Shown one piece after another: positions 34,465-43,542 of a DNA stretch of 64,000 nt (positions are counted from its first letter, which is position 1; each line of letters opens with the position of its first letter). Both the position numbers and the translations under genes were made by a program. The notes under the pieces are model-generated. The model searched no databases, was not told the origin of the DNA, and saw only the letters and a list, made by a program, of their open reading frames with translations. Location: NCBI RefSeq assembly GCF_014237865.1, contig NZ_JACJUU010000006.1:1-64000 (forward strand), in the 5' to 3' direction. Source of the stretch: Pusillimonas minor. GTDB lineage: Bacteria; Pseudomonadota; Gammaproteobacteria; Burkholderiales; Burkholderiaceae_B.

Positions 34465-36909
34465 CTATGAAGAGGCCGGGACAATACGGCCTTGGCGAAC
34501 TGCATCCAGGTACAACGGCAACCAGTGTGCTGGGTCAGGCCCGGCCTGGGCGACTGCTTGTTCTGCAATCTCTGCCATATCGGGGCTGCCGGAGAACACC
34601 AGCAGTTCGTCTTCGCAGTCGGAGAGGTCCAGTTGGGCTACCGTGACGCTGGAGCCTTGCTTGACGAGAAACTTCCGGCTGGCTTCGCCCAGCGTTTTCA
34701 GCAACTCAAACTCGGCGGGGGTCAGGCCGAATCCTTCGATGTAATCGCGGGCTTTGGCCCTGGGGTTGGGCAGCAGAATCAGGGTGGCCGTCTGCTGAAC
34801 CAGTGAAGGGCCGACCGGGTTTTGGGTGATGGCGCCCGGTTCCTGTGTAGCGAAGGCGAGCACACCGTTTTTCTTGCGGATGGTGCGGCTGGCGTCCTGC
34901 ATGTCATCCTGGAAATGCTTGTCTTTTAGCGGGTGCTGGCATTCGTCGTATAGGTTGATGATGCGCCGTCCGTCATGCAGGGCGTCGATGCGGTGCTTCA
35001 AATACATGGTGGCCGCGCCGCGTACCGCGTCATCGTCCAGCAGTTCGGTAAGGTCAAAGCCAAAGATAGCGGGTGTGCCGTCATCCGTTGCCAGGCTCAG
35101 CTGATCTGACGGATTGTCGAACACCCAGCCGTATTCACCGCCCCGGCACCACGGTGCCAGGCGTGCGTGAATGGTACTGGTGCTGTCATCCTCGCTATAA
35201 GGGTTGGGCAGTAGGGTGTTCAGGGTGGACAGCGTGCGGGCTTCGCGGTCGATGAGCGTGGTCAGCTGCTGTACGGCCCGGGTAATGTCGGCATGTTGTC
35301 GGGTGGTGACTGTTTCACCCCTGCGTTCCGCCAGGAATACAACCAGTCGCACCATGAAGGCGACGTTCCCCTTGGTGGGTTCCATCTGAAATGGGTTCCA
35401 ACCGGTCGCTTCGCCAAGGCGGATATTGAAGTACCGCCCTCCCAGCGCCATGATGAGTACCTGCATACCCTGGTCTTTGTCCCACACTACACACGTTGCC
35501 CCAAACTTCTGTGCCTGGGTGAGCAGCATGCCCTGCAGCACGGTTTTGCCGGTGCCGGTCATGCCAATAATCATGGTGTTGCCCGGGCGTCGCTTGCCGG
35601 TTTCGTCCAGGTCTTCCACTGAAGCGTGGAAGTTGAAGAAGAATGGACTGCCGGTTTGCGTCTTGAGCATGGTGACGGCTGGCCCCCAGGGGTTGCCAGC
35701 GGGCTTGCCGGTCAGTTGGTTATGCAGACTGGAGAAGCACAGGAAATTGAGCGACGTGACGGGCACCGGGCGCGGACGCCAGTGCCAGTTGCCGGGCAAC
35801 TGCGCCCAGAAGCCAGCCTCCAGGGCTTTTTCCAATGGCCTGAAGCCGATGGCTTCTTCGGCCAAGGCGGTGGCTGTATGCGCCAGCGCCTGGCGCACGC
35901 CTTCCGCCGTGTCGCCATAGATAAGCAAGGTAGCGTGGTGGTCGCCCAGGCCAAGACGACCAGAAGTGAGGTCATCCATGGCCTGGGTCAGTTGGGCCAC
36001 CTGGCTGCCGGCGTCGTCGCCGGAATCTACCAGCAGCTTCTGATGGCGCTTCACCAGTTTCTTTGCAGCGGCCCCGGTGTGGCTGCCCCAGGATTGGGTC
36101 AGTACAAACTCATGCGGCAGGCCCAGCAACCGGTCCAGATGGCCGGGCTTGCTGGCTTCCGGGTAGTCGCGCAGCTCCATCATGCCGAAGATGCGTGAGT
36201 CTGCCACGGTACGCAGTTCGCCAAGCTCGCCATGTTTGCCGAAGATGGGCCGGGCATAGGGCAGGGTGTCGCGTAGCCGTTCCCGCGAAACCGGTACGGG
36301 CCGTAGCCGCCCCGAAAGCAGAAAGCCCAGGAACTCAGCGGTTTCACTGAAGGCAAAGCCATTGCGATCCACAATCCCCAGCGTCTGCGGATCGTAGCGG
36401 TACAGACCGGCCTTGAATGTGCGCAGAATGTCGTTCAGGCGGGCGATGGATTCCGTCTGCCAGTGCGCGATGCGCTGGCTGTCGGCCTTTTCCAAGCTGG
36501 CGAAGGTGCCAAGTATCGGATCCTCGACCGGGTGAACCAGCACCGACAGGTACAGATCATTCACCATCAGGCCGCTTGCGTCGAAAGTGGAGCGATAGGC
36601 CGCGTCGAACCGGGAGGCGAAGGGCTGGCTGAAAGTGCTTTCCGGGTATTCGGTGACGCGACGGCGGATGATGTGGGAATAGAAGCCGACCGATCCCATG
36701 GGCAGGCCGCGCAGCACGTTATGCAAGGCTTCAATCCATTCCTTCAGTTCTTCCTGTGCGTAGGCATCCGGTGCGCGCCCCGCCACCTTGATGACGGCCA
36801 GGTACTCATGGTTATCGCAGGCGATGATCTGATCTGTGACGTGGTGGGAATAGGGCAGATAGCGCGAAACCCGCCGTTCATCCACGGCGAGAGTGGCTGC
36901 AGCAGTCAT
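34465..36909 (-). CDS. virB4: VirB4 ATPase of the type IV secretion system
   Basis: The 814-residue CagE/TrbE/VirB4 ATPase has the N-terminal membrane-associated domain (SRYLPYSHHVTDQIIACDN start), Walker A IGMTGTGKTVL at ~455 and Walker B IINLYDECQHPL at ~640, with RxxR-type and Gln motifs after it (FATQEPGAI). It powers pilin extraction and pilus growth. It is in canonical order after virB3, with 11 bp between. Confidence 0.95.
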   Translation of the reverse strand: MTAAATLAVDERRVSRYLPYSHHVTDQIIACDNHEYLAVIKVAGRAPDAYAQEELKEWIEALHNVLRGLPMGSVGFYSHIIRRRVTEYPESTFSQPFASRFDAAYRSTFDASGLMVNDLYLSVLVHPVEDPILGTFASLEKADSQRIAHWQTESIARLNDILRTFKAGLYRYDPQTLGIVDRNGFAFSETAEFLGFLLSGRLRPVPVSRERLRDTLPYARPIFGKHGELGELRTVADSRIFGMMELRDYPEASKPGHLDRLLGLPHEFVLTQSWGSHTGAAAKKLVKRHQKLLVDSGDDAGSQVAQLTQAMDDLTSGRLGLGDHHATLLIYGDTAEGVRQALAHTATALAEEAIGFRPLEKALEAGFWAQLPGNWHWRPRPVPVTSLNFLCFSSLHNQLTGKPAGNPWGPAVTMLKTQTGSPFFFNFHASVEDLDETGKRRPGNTMIIGMTGTGKTVLQGMLLTQAQKFGATCVVWDKDQGMQVLIMALGGRYFNIRLGEATGWNPFQMEPTKGNVAFMVRLVVFLAERRGETVTTRQHADITRAVQQLTTLIDREARTLSTLNTLLPNPYSEDDSTSTIHARLAPWCRGGEYGWVFDNPSDQLSLATDDGTPAIFGFDLTELLDDDAVRGAATMYLKHRIDALHDGRRIINLYDECQHPLKDKHFQDDMQDASRTIRKKNGVLAFATQEPGAITQNPVGPSLVQQTATLILLPNPRAKARDYIEGFGLTPAEFELLKTLGEASRKFLVKQGSSVTVAQLDLSDCEDELLVFSGSPDMAEIAEQAVAQAGPDPAHWLPLYLDAVRQGRIVPASS

Positions 36910-36920
36910 ACTGGCGTCCT

Positions 36921-37241
36921 TTATCGGATAAGCGTGCGCCAGGAGCGGCGCCGGTGGTAGCCGTGCAAGGCGTAGCTGGAACCTTTCCAGAAACGCTGGT
37001 TACGGTTGCGTTTACGGGTCTTGAGTTCCAGCCAGAGGACATCCAGCGCTTTGTCGTCGTCGCGAGTGAGGATGGCCAGGGTAGGCATGACCACGAACAA
37101 GAGTCCCCACCAGGCCAGGCCCGCTGTCATGGCAATCATCGCGACAACGGCGAAGGCACCCAGAAGCAGCCGCGTGGGAATGCCCATGAAGGTGGCCTTG
37201 CGGCCCAGCCCCTTGAAAACAGGGTAGCTGTGATCGTTCAT
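36921..37241 (-). CDS. virB3: VirB3 inner-membrane protein
   Basis: The 106-residue protein has a short N-terminus (YPVFKGLGRKATFMGIP), the typical VirB3 entry motif, then two transmembrane segments (~25-45 and ~46-63) and a basic tail. It works with VirB4 in pilus assembly. It starts 3 bp after the VirB2 stop. Confidence 0.92.
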   Translation of the reverse strand: MNDHSYPVFKGLGRKATFMGIPTRLLLGAFAVVAMIAMTAGLAWWGLLFVVMPTLAILTRDDDKALDVLWLELKTRKRNRNQRFWKGSSYALHGYHRRRSWRTLIR

Positions 37242-37244
37242 GGC

Positions 37245-37565
37245 TTACTTCCAGAGCAGTACTACCAGTTCAGCGGCTGACCCGGCCAGCAGCACACCGA
37301 TGCCCCAACGGATGGCGTCATCCTTGCGCATGACCTCTGCGGAATACAGCACAAAGATGATGATGCCGATGATGATGGCGGCAATCGGCAGGATGACATC
37401 CAGGTTGTCGCGTAGGGTCTGCAGCGTCGTCTGCGCCCTGGTAAGTCCACCGATGGATTGGGCCGATGCAGTCTGAGTGATGCTGAACAGCAGCAGGGCT
37501 GTCGTCCATCTGTTGAAGATATGCAGGCGTTTTGTAGCGTTTCTGATGCGGATCAGTAGTGACAT
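37245..37565 (-). CDS. virB2: VirB2 major pilin precursor
   Basis: The 106-residue pilin precursor has a long signal (to ~residue 35, SITQTASAQS) and two hydrophobic helices (~57-75 ILPIAAIIIGIIIFVLYS and ~86-104) joined by a charged loop, as in VirB2/TrwL. It polymerises into the conjugative pilus. Confidence 0.9.
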   Translation of the reverse strand: MSLLIRIRNATKRLHIFNRWTTALLLFSITQTASAQSIGGLTRAQTTLQTLRDNLDVILPIAAIIIGIIIFVLYSAEVMRKDDAIRWGIGVLLAGSAAELVVLLWK

Positions 37566-37646
37566 GGAAAGACTCCTGCCCCAGACGCCACGCGGCGCAG
37601 GGGTGACGGTGACAAGGGAAAGTAGGGCCGGCCCGGTGGGCCGTGG

Positions 37647-38309
37647 TCAGGTGTCGGAACGCTGGCCGGGTTCAGAATCGGGCGTCTGGGCAAAGCCGTC
37701 AGTCGCCGGGTTGGAGGTGAAACCGTCGGGTGAGCCGGGTGACGCTTCGGATTGCGGTTTCTGCTTAGGCTTCGATGAGGGCCGGGTCGGTGTTCCGTTC
37801 GCTGCCGGGGGTGTCGTGGCGTCGGCAAGCGGCACCAGGGCAGGCACCTTGATGCCTGCCTGAGTCAGTACCTTTCCAACATACCCGTTGGTAAAGCCAC
37901 GGCGGAAATTGCTGGTGTTGTAGCAGGACAGCGCGGCGCGTAGTGCCTGCTGCGGGTTTTGGTGGGTGGGTAAGGCCCGGGCATAGCAGTCAGCCAGCAC
38001 GGTCTGGGCGGCAGTGAGGTTCTTGCAGGGGTCAAACACTGTAGTCGTATCCAGCCTCAGCCAGGCCCAGTTACGCACATTGATCTGCCCCAGCCCGGCA
38101 TCGAAGTCGATACCCTGGTCAATCAGTTTCTGCGCTGCTGCCGTAGCTTCCTCCAGGCTGCGGGGCTGACGCTGCAGTTGGTGGCCCTTGCGATTGACGC
38201 CGATGGCGTACTGTTGCGCCCTGGATTCATGCTTGACCACGGCATGTAATGTGACCGGGTGAATATCGGGAGCGCAGGCCAGGGCCAGGGCGGCGAGTTC
38301 TGTAAGCAT
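37647..38309 (-). CDS. virB1: VirB1-type lytic transglycosylase
   Basis: The 220-residue SLT-family muramidase opens peptidoglycan for the channel. The catalytic Glu lies in VVKHESRAQQYAIGVN; the second motif is DAGLGQINVRNW; a C-terminal ALSCYNTSNF block follows, then a Pro/Ser-rich tail from ~160. There is only a short N-terminal hydrophobic stretch (LAALALACA) instead of a clear signal peptide. It starts 10 bp after the TrbM-like gene. Confidence 0.92.
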   Translation of the reverse strand: MLTELAALALACAPDIHPVTLHAVVKHESRAQQYAIGVNRKGHQLQRQPRSLEEATAAAQKLIDQGIDFDAGLGQINVRNWAWLRLDTTTVFDPCKNLTAAQTVLADCYARALPTHQNPQQALRAALSCYNTSNFRRGFTNGYVGKVLTQAGIKVPALVPLADATTPPAANGTPTRPSSKPKQKPQSEASPGSPDGFTSNPATDGFAQTPDSEPGQRSDT

Positions 38310-38319
38310 GGCGGCGTCC

Positions 38320-38991
38320 TCAGTTGTCGCTGCGGTGCCTGGGGTCGGTCAGAGAGAAGTTCCAGCCGTTGGCCCACTGCCCAGTGTGTTCCGCTTCCCA
38401 CTTGGCCTGAGCCGCTTCGTAATCTTCGGACTTGATCCAGTAGCCGCCCATGGCCGGCCTTCCCACGTACCGGACAGACAGTTCATAGGTCCAGGCGTGA
38501 TCGTTGTAGACCACACAATAGGCGGGGAGCTGTGTGAGCGTGACCGTGCGAAGCGGATGCACTTCGTAGACGGGTTCGGAGCTGTCGCCGCCGTAGCGGT
38601 AGCCGCGTTCGCGCCATTTGTAGGCCGTACCGGCGTAGCTGCTGTTCAGAAAGTCCGCATCACATTTGCCTGCCCCTCGAGAAATGGCGTCGATACGCTG
38701 CGCCATACCATTTTCGCCGGAAGCGGGGCATTCAGATAGGAAAGCCCGTCTGGCTGCGACCGTCGCAGACCAGTCCAGGCCGCGTTTGTTGTATTTTTTG
38801 ATATCGAAATAATGATCCAGCGAAGGGCTGCACTCACCAGGACGCAGGCTGGAAGACAGGCATAGCGTCGCTTCGCAGGCCAGTCGGGGGATGCCGGTCA
38901 GTAGCTCAATGGTGCCGTTTGCATGGGCAGCAGGAGTCAGGGCGCAGGCAAGGGCCAGCGCCCCAGCCCGCAGGGCGGGAAGAGTGTGCAT
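38320..38991 (-). CDS. TrbM/KikA-like secreted conjugation protein
   Basis: The 223-residue exported protein has a signal peptide (~1-24, LALACALTPAAHA). The Cys-containing motif ACEATLCLSSSLRPGECSPSLDHYF is the TrbM/KikA signature seen on IncP/IncN-type plasmids. Additional cysteines (SECPAS, GKCDAD, PAYCVV) suggest periplasmic disulfides. It precedes virB1 in the same operon. Its exact function in transfer is unknown for the family. Confidence 0.82.
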   Translation of the reverse strand: MHTLPALRAGALALACALTPAAHANGTIELLTGIPRLACEATLCLSSSLRPGECSPSLDHYFDIKKYNKRGLDWSATVAARRAFLSECPASGENGMAQRIDAISRGAGKCDADFLNSSYAGTAYKWRERGYRYGGDSSEPVYEVHPLRTVTLTQLPAYCVVYNDHAWTYELSVRYVGRPAMGGYWIKSEDYEAAQAKWEAEHTGQWANGWNFSLTDPRHRSDN

Positions 38992-39042
38992 GAGGAAGTC
39001 TCCGGGAGAGGGGTAGAGCGTGCGGCCTGTCGGCCTGGAGAA

Positions 39043-39333
39043 TCAGCGCTGCTGCAGCGTCTGTTGTGCGATGGCGAGATGTTCGGGCTTGGCCATGGCC
39101 CGCAGCAGATGGGCGCTTTCGATGGCGGCCAGGCGGGTATCGCGCAGTTGGCCCAGATCAGCCACGACTTTGCGCAGCAGCGTCAGTTCTTCCTGCAGCG
39201 TATCGTCGGCGGAAAGCCGCCGCCTTACATAGTTAGAGAGGGACAGCCCAGACAAGGCGGCTGCTTCGCCCAGGCGTGCAGCATGAGACGGGGTCACCCG
39301 AATACGGATGACCTCGGAAAGAGGTTCGTTCAT
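39043..39333 (-). CDS. Ribbon-helix-helix protein, candidate relaxosome accessory (TrwA/MobC-like)
   Basis: The 96-residue protein has an N-terminal ribbon-helix-helix (SEVIRIRVTPSHAARLGEAA, then GLSLSNYVRRRL) and a C-terminal helical segment. Such proteins bind oriT and assist the relaxase, or repress transfer genes. The start at 39333 is supported by AGGATATCTCC just upstream; an ATG at 39366 is in frame. Unlike R388 trwA it is not beside trwB/trwC but at the opposite end of the element, next to the integrase. Confidence 0.75.
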   Translation of the reverse strand: MNEPLSEVIRIRVTPSHAARLGEAAALSGLSLSNYVRRRLSADDTLQEELTLLRKVVADLGQLRDTRLAAIESAHLLRAMAKPEHLAIAQQTLQQR

Positions 39334-39392
39334 GGAGATATCCTGTTTGAGGTGAGCTACCGCCAAAAGTCCGCCGCTGCTTCTATTCGCGT

Positions 39393-40706
39393 TCAGGTGC
39401 CAAATCGCAGCTTTGATTTGGGCCGTTCGCGTATGAACTGCAGGACTTTGCTCTCCGGCTGGGGCAGCTTGCCAGCTTCCAGTTCATCCAGAAAGTTGGC
39501 CCATTGCTGGACCATGGTTTTCCGCTGGGCGATGAATTCTGCGCGGTCATAGCTGCTGCCGAGTTCTTCATCGGATGTATGCGCCAAGTGGCGCTCGATG
39601 ACATCCGGGTCCCAGCCCAGATGTTCCCGAATCATGGTGCGAGCCGTGGCGCGGAAACCATGACCAGTGATCTGTTCCTTGGTGTCGTAACCCATGGTAC
39701 GCAGGGCGACGTTGATGGTGTTTTCGCTGATATACCGGCTGGTTTCCGAGCGGCGTGACATGCTGCGGAAGACTGGGCCGGTTGGACCAGTGAGCGAATG
39801 CAGTTCCTCAAGAATCTCCAATGCCTGGCGTGGCAGGGGGACGATGTGTGCCGGTGTGCGGCTATCGCGTTTCTGCCATTCGCGCATCTTCATCTTTTCA
39901 GGTGGGCAGCGCCAGAGTTCAACCTCTAAATTGATGTCTTCCCAATCTGCAAAGCGGATTTGACCAGGCCGCTGAAACAGCATGGGTGCCAGCCGTAGCG
40001 CGCAGCATGTGATGAAGTTGCCATGGTAGTTGCGGATATCTCGCATGAGTTGACCGAGCTGAGCTGGATCAGTGATGGCCGCGTAATGTCGGCCACGGGG
40101 CGAAGGCAGCCCGCCTGTGTACCTGTTTACGAAGTTCTTTGCCGGTTCCAATGTGCCAAGGTCTACGGCGTACTGATAAATGTGCTGAATGACCTCACGT
40201 ATCCGTTGCGCAGTTTCAAGGTTGCCGCGATCTTTAGGACGGTGCAGGCATGACACAATCTCCGTAGGCAGAATGGCGTCGATGGGCTTGTCTCCCACCC
40301 AAGGAAATACATGAAGCTCCAGGTGCCGGATGATCCTGTGCGAGTACGCATCGGACCAATGCCTGTCTTTGCTAGCGCTCTTGTGCCACGCACGGGCCAT
40401 GAGTTCAAAAGTCTGAAGGCGGGCGGTCCGGGCCAGTTCTTCCTCGCGGTCACGAACGTCCTTGGGGTCCTGACCGTTGGCACGTAGGCTGTTTGCCTCG
40501 TTTGCCTTGATCCGAGCCTGGGCCAGCGTGACGCCCGGATACGGCCCCATGCCCAGCTTCACCGGCTTGCCGTGTCTCATGTACCGATAGATCCATGCCT
40601 TGCCTGTCGCTCGAACGCGCAGGTAAAGGTTGTCGCCGTCGTTCAGCAGATATTCTTTTGGGCCGGGCTTGGCCGCTCTGATCTGAGTCTCGCTCAGTAA
40701 GCCCAT
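39393..40706 (-). CDS. int: P4-type tyrosine recombinase/integrase
   Basis: The 437-residue protein has an N-terminal DUF4102 arm-binding domain (LSETQIRAAKPGPKEYLLND; GKPVKLGMGPYPGVTLAQAR), a SAM-like core-binding domain and the catalytic domain. The catalytic part includes the HGFRATARTMIREHLG box (His-x-x-Arg), LAHTSDEELGSSYDR as the active-Tyr region, and an upstream Arg block FQRPGQIRFADWE. It catalyses integration and excision at a tRNA 3' end. Its start faces the tRNA-Phe gene 173 bp away, the usual P4 arrangement, so it is probably the enzyme that placed the element here. Confidence 0.95.
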   Translation of the reverse strand: MGLLSETQIRAAKPGPKEYLLNDGDNLYLRVRATGKAWIYRYMRHGKPVKLGMGPYPGVTLAQARIKANEANSLRANGQDPKDVRDREEELARTARLQTFELMARAWHKSASKDRHWSDAYSHRIIRHLELHVFPWVGDKPIDAILPTEIVSCLHRPKDRGNLETAQRIREVIQHIYQYAVDLGTLEPAKNFVNRYTGGLPSPRGRHYAAITDPAQLGQLMRDIRNYHGNFITCCALRLAPMLFQRPGQIRFADWEDINLEVELWRCPPEKMKMREWQKRDSRTPAHIVPLPRQALEILEELHSLTGPTGPVFRSMSRRSETSRYISENTINVALRTMGYDTKEQITGHGFRATARTMIREHLGWDPDVIERHLAHTSDEELGSSYDRAEFIAQRKTMVQQWANFLDELEAGKLPQPESKVLQFIRERPKSKLRFGT

Positions 40707-40710
40707 GACT

Positions 40711-40766
40711 TGTACCCCCAGAGGCCGTTAATGACGAAACCATTGTGGGGTACAAACTGGGGTACA
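40711..40766. repeat. Candidate integrase arm-binding sites
   Basis: TGTACCCCCA at 40711-40720 and two TGGGGTACA copies at 40746-40754 and 40758-40766 (12 bp apart) lie between the int start and the tRNA. Inverted or direct GGGGTAC repeats here fit P4-type arm sites, which often also repress int. Confidence 0.6.
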
Positions 40767-40879
40767 GACAAACTCGGGATGTAGCGGCGCGCAGTGAGAC
40801 GTCCTGGGCAGCGAATTGCGCCTAAGACATTGATTTTTTGAAGATTTGGGAGGTTTTGAACCGTGCTGGAACAGCAGAA

Positions 40880-40930
40880 TGGTGGCCTGGGGCGGAATCG
40901 AACCACCGACACGCGGATTTTCAATCCGCT
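40880..40930. other. Presumed attR core in the 3' half of tRNA-Phe
   Basis: P4-type integrases recombine within the 3' half of tRNA genes (anticodon or T-arm to CCA). I place the core here by analogy. I could not find a second copy of this sequence in the window, so exact borders cannot be set. Confidence 0.4.
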
Positions 40931-40955
40931 GCTCTACCAACTGAGCTACCAGGCC
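40880..40955 (-). tRNA. tRNA-Phe (GAA)
   Basis: The 76-nt cloverleaf reads GGCCTGGTAGCTCAG from 40955 on the minus strand. It has the anticodon stem-loop GCGGA-TTGAAAA-TCCGC (anticodon GAA), T-loop GGTTCGATTCC and an encoded CCA at the 3' end. The 3' end faces the integrase gene. It is intact after integration, so the element restores the tRNA 3' part. Confidence 0.97.
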
Positions 40956-40971
40956 ATCTGGTGAAGGCAGA

Positions 40972-40977
40972 ATAATA
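40972..40977 (-). promoter_or_regulatory. Possible -10 element of the tRNA-Phe promoter
   Basis: On the minus strand TATTAT lies 16 bases upstream of the mature tRNA start in an A/T-rich stretch. No convincing -35 hexamer is seen at the right distance. Confidence 0.35.
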
Positions 40978-41080
40978 CACCAAAAAAAAAATGTGTGCTT
41001 TGGGCAACGCTTTTTATTTTAAATAAACTGTCTTTATCCTTAAACGTAACTCGGTTCTCAGGGTTTTCCCCTTGCCCGGG

Positions 41081-41086
41081 TATAAT
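41081..41086 (+). promoter_or_regulatory. Possible -10 element of the hemA promoter
   Basis: A perfect TATAAT lies 39 bases upstream of the hemA ATG. The -35 region (around CTCAGG/TTCTCA) is poor, so an activator or a weak promoter is likely. Confidence 0.5.
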
Positions 41087-41125
41087 GAGCGGTTGTGTCG
41101 GTTAGCTGTTTTTTACAGCCCAATT

Positions 41126-42400
41126 ATGTCAGTAGACGTCATTACCTTCGGTCTGAACCACGTCTCGGCGCCCGTATCGGTGCGCGAGCGTGTCTCTATG
41201 CCGCTTGAGGTTCTCAAGCCGGCTATCGATGGTTTGCGCTCGGCGTTTGGCGCGTCGGTCAAAGAAGCCGCCATTTTGTCTACCTGTAACCGCACCGAAA
41301 TCTACTGTGCTGCCGAACCGCATGTGTCGGCGGGCCTGGCCGACTGGCTGGCCGAATTCAACAAGCTTGAATCGCGCAGCTTGCAGCCGCACCTATACCA
41401 GTACCAGCAAAACGAAGCTGTGCGCCACGCGTTTCGTGTGGCCAGCGGGCTCGATTCCATGGTGCTGGGCGAACCTCAAATTTTGGGCCAGATGAAAGAT
41501 GCCGTTCGCGCCGCCGAACAGGCCGGCTCGTTGGGCACCTTGTTGCATCAGCTATTCCAGCGCACCTTTTCGGTTGCCAAAGAAGTTCGCTCGCAAACCG
41601 CCATTGGTGCGCACTCAGTGTCTATGGCCGCTGCGGCCGTTCGCCTGGCCGAACGCGTGTTTGGCGACCTGTCGCAAACCCGCGTGCTGTTTATCGGTGC
41701 CGGCGAAATGATCGAACTGTGCGCCACCCACTTTGCCGCGCTCGAACCGGCACAAATGACGGTCGCCAACCGTACGGCCGAGCGCGCCGAAGCCTTGGCA
41801 TCGCGCTTCATGGCCAAAACCATGAAGCTGTCCGACTTGCCCGCGTCCCTGGCCGACTTCGACATCGTTGTGTCCTGTACGGCAAGCTCCTTGCCCATTT
41901 TGGGCTTGGGCATGGTCGAGCGCGCCACGCGTATTCGCCGTCATAAGCCCATGGTCATGGTCGACCTGGCCGTGCCCCGCGACATCGAAACCGAAGTCGG
42001 GCGCCTCGACGATGTTTACCTTTATTCGGTCGACGACCTGGGGCGCATGGTGCAAAGCGGCACCGATGCCCGTCGCGCTGCGGTCGTGCAGGCCGAGGCC
42101 ATCATCGAAACCCGTGTGCAAAATTTCATGCACTGGCTGCACAACCGAGAAATTGTGCCCACCATTGTCGACATTCATCAAAAGGCCGAGCAGCTCAAAG
42201 ACGTCGAGCTGCAGCGTGCCCGCCGTCTGCTGGCCAAAGGCCAATCTCCCGAAGCCGTGCTCGAGCAGCTCGCGCACAGCCTCACTCAAAAATACATCCA
42301 CGGGTCGCTTGCAGCCCTGAACCGCAGCGAAGACACCGAGCGTCAGCAATTGCTCGACTTGCTTCCCCGTTTGCTGCCCGACGCAGAACGCCGCCGTTAG
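41126..42400 (+). CDS. hemA: Glutamyl-tRNA reductase
   Basis: The 424-residue NADPH-dependent enzyme reduces glutamyl-tRNA to glutamate-1-semialdehyde, the first committed step of C5 tetrapyrrole synthesis. The catalytic Cys sits in [30 protein letters not shown] and the NADPH-binding [12 protein letters not shown] follow, with a C-terminal dimerisation helix bundle. The start [17 protein letters not shown] matches the family; an 18-codon in-frame upstream extension to 41072 is not supported. It heads the hemA-prfA-prmC-grxD-ubiX run. Confidence 0.96.
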   Translation: MSVDVITFGLNHVSAPVSVRERVSMPLEVLKPAIDGLRSAFGASVKEAAILSTCNRTEIYCAAEPHVSAGLADWLAEFNKLESRSLQPHLYQYQQNEAVRHAFRVASGLDSMVLGEPQILGQMKDAVRAAEQAGSLGTLLHQLFQRTFSVAKEVRSQTAIGAHSVSMAAAAVRLAERVFGDLSQTRVLFIGAGEMIELCATHFAALEPAQMTVANRTAERAEALASRFMAKTMKLSDLPASLADFDIVVSCTASSLPILGLGMVERATRIRRHKPMVMVDLAVPRDIETEVGRLDDVYLYSVDDLGRMVQSGTDARRAAVVQAEAIIETRVQNFMHWLHNREIVPTIVDIHQKAEQLKDVELQRARRLLAKGQSPEAVLEQLAHSLTQKYIHGSLAALNRSEDTERQQLLDLLPRLLPDAERRR

Positions 42401-42457
42401 CGACCCTACGGGTCCTTTGCTGCGCCGCGCCTTCCAACTTTCCTTTTTCTTTTCCCT

Positions 42458-43537
42458 ATGAAAGACTCCATGCGCGATCGACTCGAGCAGTTCGCTCGTC
42501 GACTCAAAGAAATTGATGCCATGCTTGCCGAGCCCGAAATTGCCGGCAATATGGACAAGTTCCGCCGCTTGTCGCGCGAACGCGCAGAGCTCGAGCCCGT
42601 GGTGCGCGAATTCGAAACCTATGTCTCTGTCGAAGGCGACATGCAGTCCGCCACCGACATGCTTGCCGACCCCGACATGCGTGACATGGCCGAAGAAGAA
42701 CTGAAGTTGGGTAAAGCGCGTATTGCGGCCCTGGAAGACAGCCTGCAGGTCTTGTTGCTGCCCAAAGACCCCGACGACGGCCGTAGCGTGTTTCTGGAGA
42801 TTCGCGCGGGTACCGGCGGTGACGAAAGTGCGCTGTTTGCCGGCGACCTGTTGCGCATGTACACCCGTTACGCCGAGACCAAAGGCTGGAAGGTCGAGTT
42901 CATGTCTGAAAGCCCGTCAGAAGTGGGGGGCTACAAAGAAGTCATTGTGCGCCTGGATGGCGACGGCGTTTATGGTCAGCTGAAATTTGAGTCCGGCGCG
43001 CATCGTGTGCAGCGCGTACCGGCAACCGAAACCCAGGGCCGTATTCACACCTCGGCGTGTACCGTGGCCGTGTTGCCCGAAGCCGACGAGGTCACCGATA
43101 TTGTGATTAACCCGTCTGATTTGCGTATTGACACCTTCCGGGCCAGCGGCGCGGGTGGGCAGCACATTAATAAAACCGATTCGGCCGTGCGTATTACCCA
43201 CTTGCCCACCGGGCTGGTCGTTGAGTGTCAAGACGATCGCTCCCAGCATCGTAATAAAGACAAGGCCATGCAGGTACTTGCAGCGCGCCTGAAAGACCAG
43301 CAGGTGCAGGCGCAGCAAAGCAAAGAGGCGGCCGAGCGCAAAAGCCTGGTGGGCTCGGGTGACCGCTCCGAACGCATTCGTACCTACAACTACCCGCAAG
43401 GGCGGGTGACCGATCACCGTATCAACCTGACACTCTACAAACTGGGCGCCATTATGGAAGGCGACCTGGACGAGTTGACCAATACCCTGTTGGCCGAGCA
43501 TCAGGCCAATTTGCTGGCCGCCATGAGCGAGGCCTGA
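42458..43537 (+). CDS. prfA: Peptide chain release factor 1
   Basis: The 359-residue factor recognises UAA and UAG stop codons (P-A-T tripeptide in VPATETQGR) and triggers hydrolysis with the GGQ motif ([16 protein letters not shown]). It lies 57 bp downstream of hemA, the classic arrangement, and 5 bp before prmC, which encodes the methylase of its GGQ glutamine. Confidence 0.97.
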   Translation: MKDSMRDRLEQFARRLKEIDAMLAEPEIAGNMDKFRRLSRERAELEPVVREFETYVSVEGDMQSATDMLADPDMRDMAEEELKLGKARIAALEDSLQVLLLPKDPDDGRSVFLEIRAGTGGDESALFAGDLLRMYTRYAETKGWKVEFMSESPSEVGGYKEVIVRLDGDGVYGQLKFESGAHRVQRVPATETQGRIHTSACTVAVLPEADEVTDIVINPSDLRIDTFRASGAGGQHINKTDSAVRITHLPTGLVVECQDDRSQHRNKDKAMQVLAARLKDQQVQAQQSKEAAERKSLVGSGDRSERIRTYNYPQGRVTDHRINLTLYKLGAIMEGDLDELTNTLLAEHQANLLAAMSEA

Positions 43538-43542
43538 TCGGC

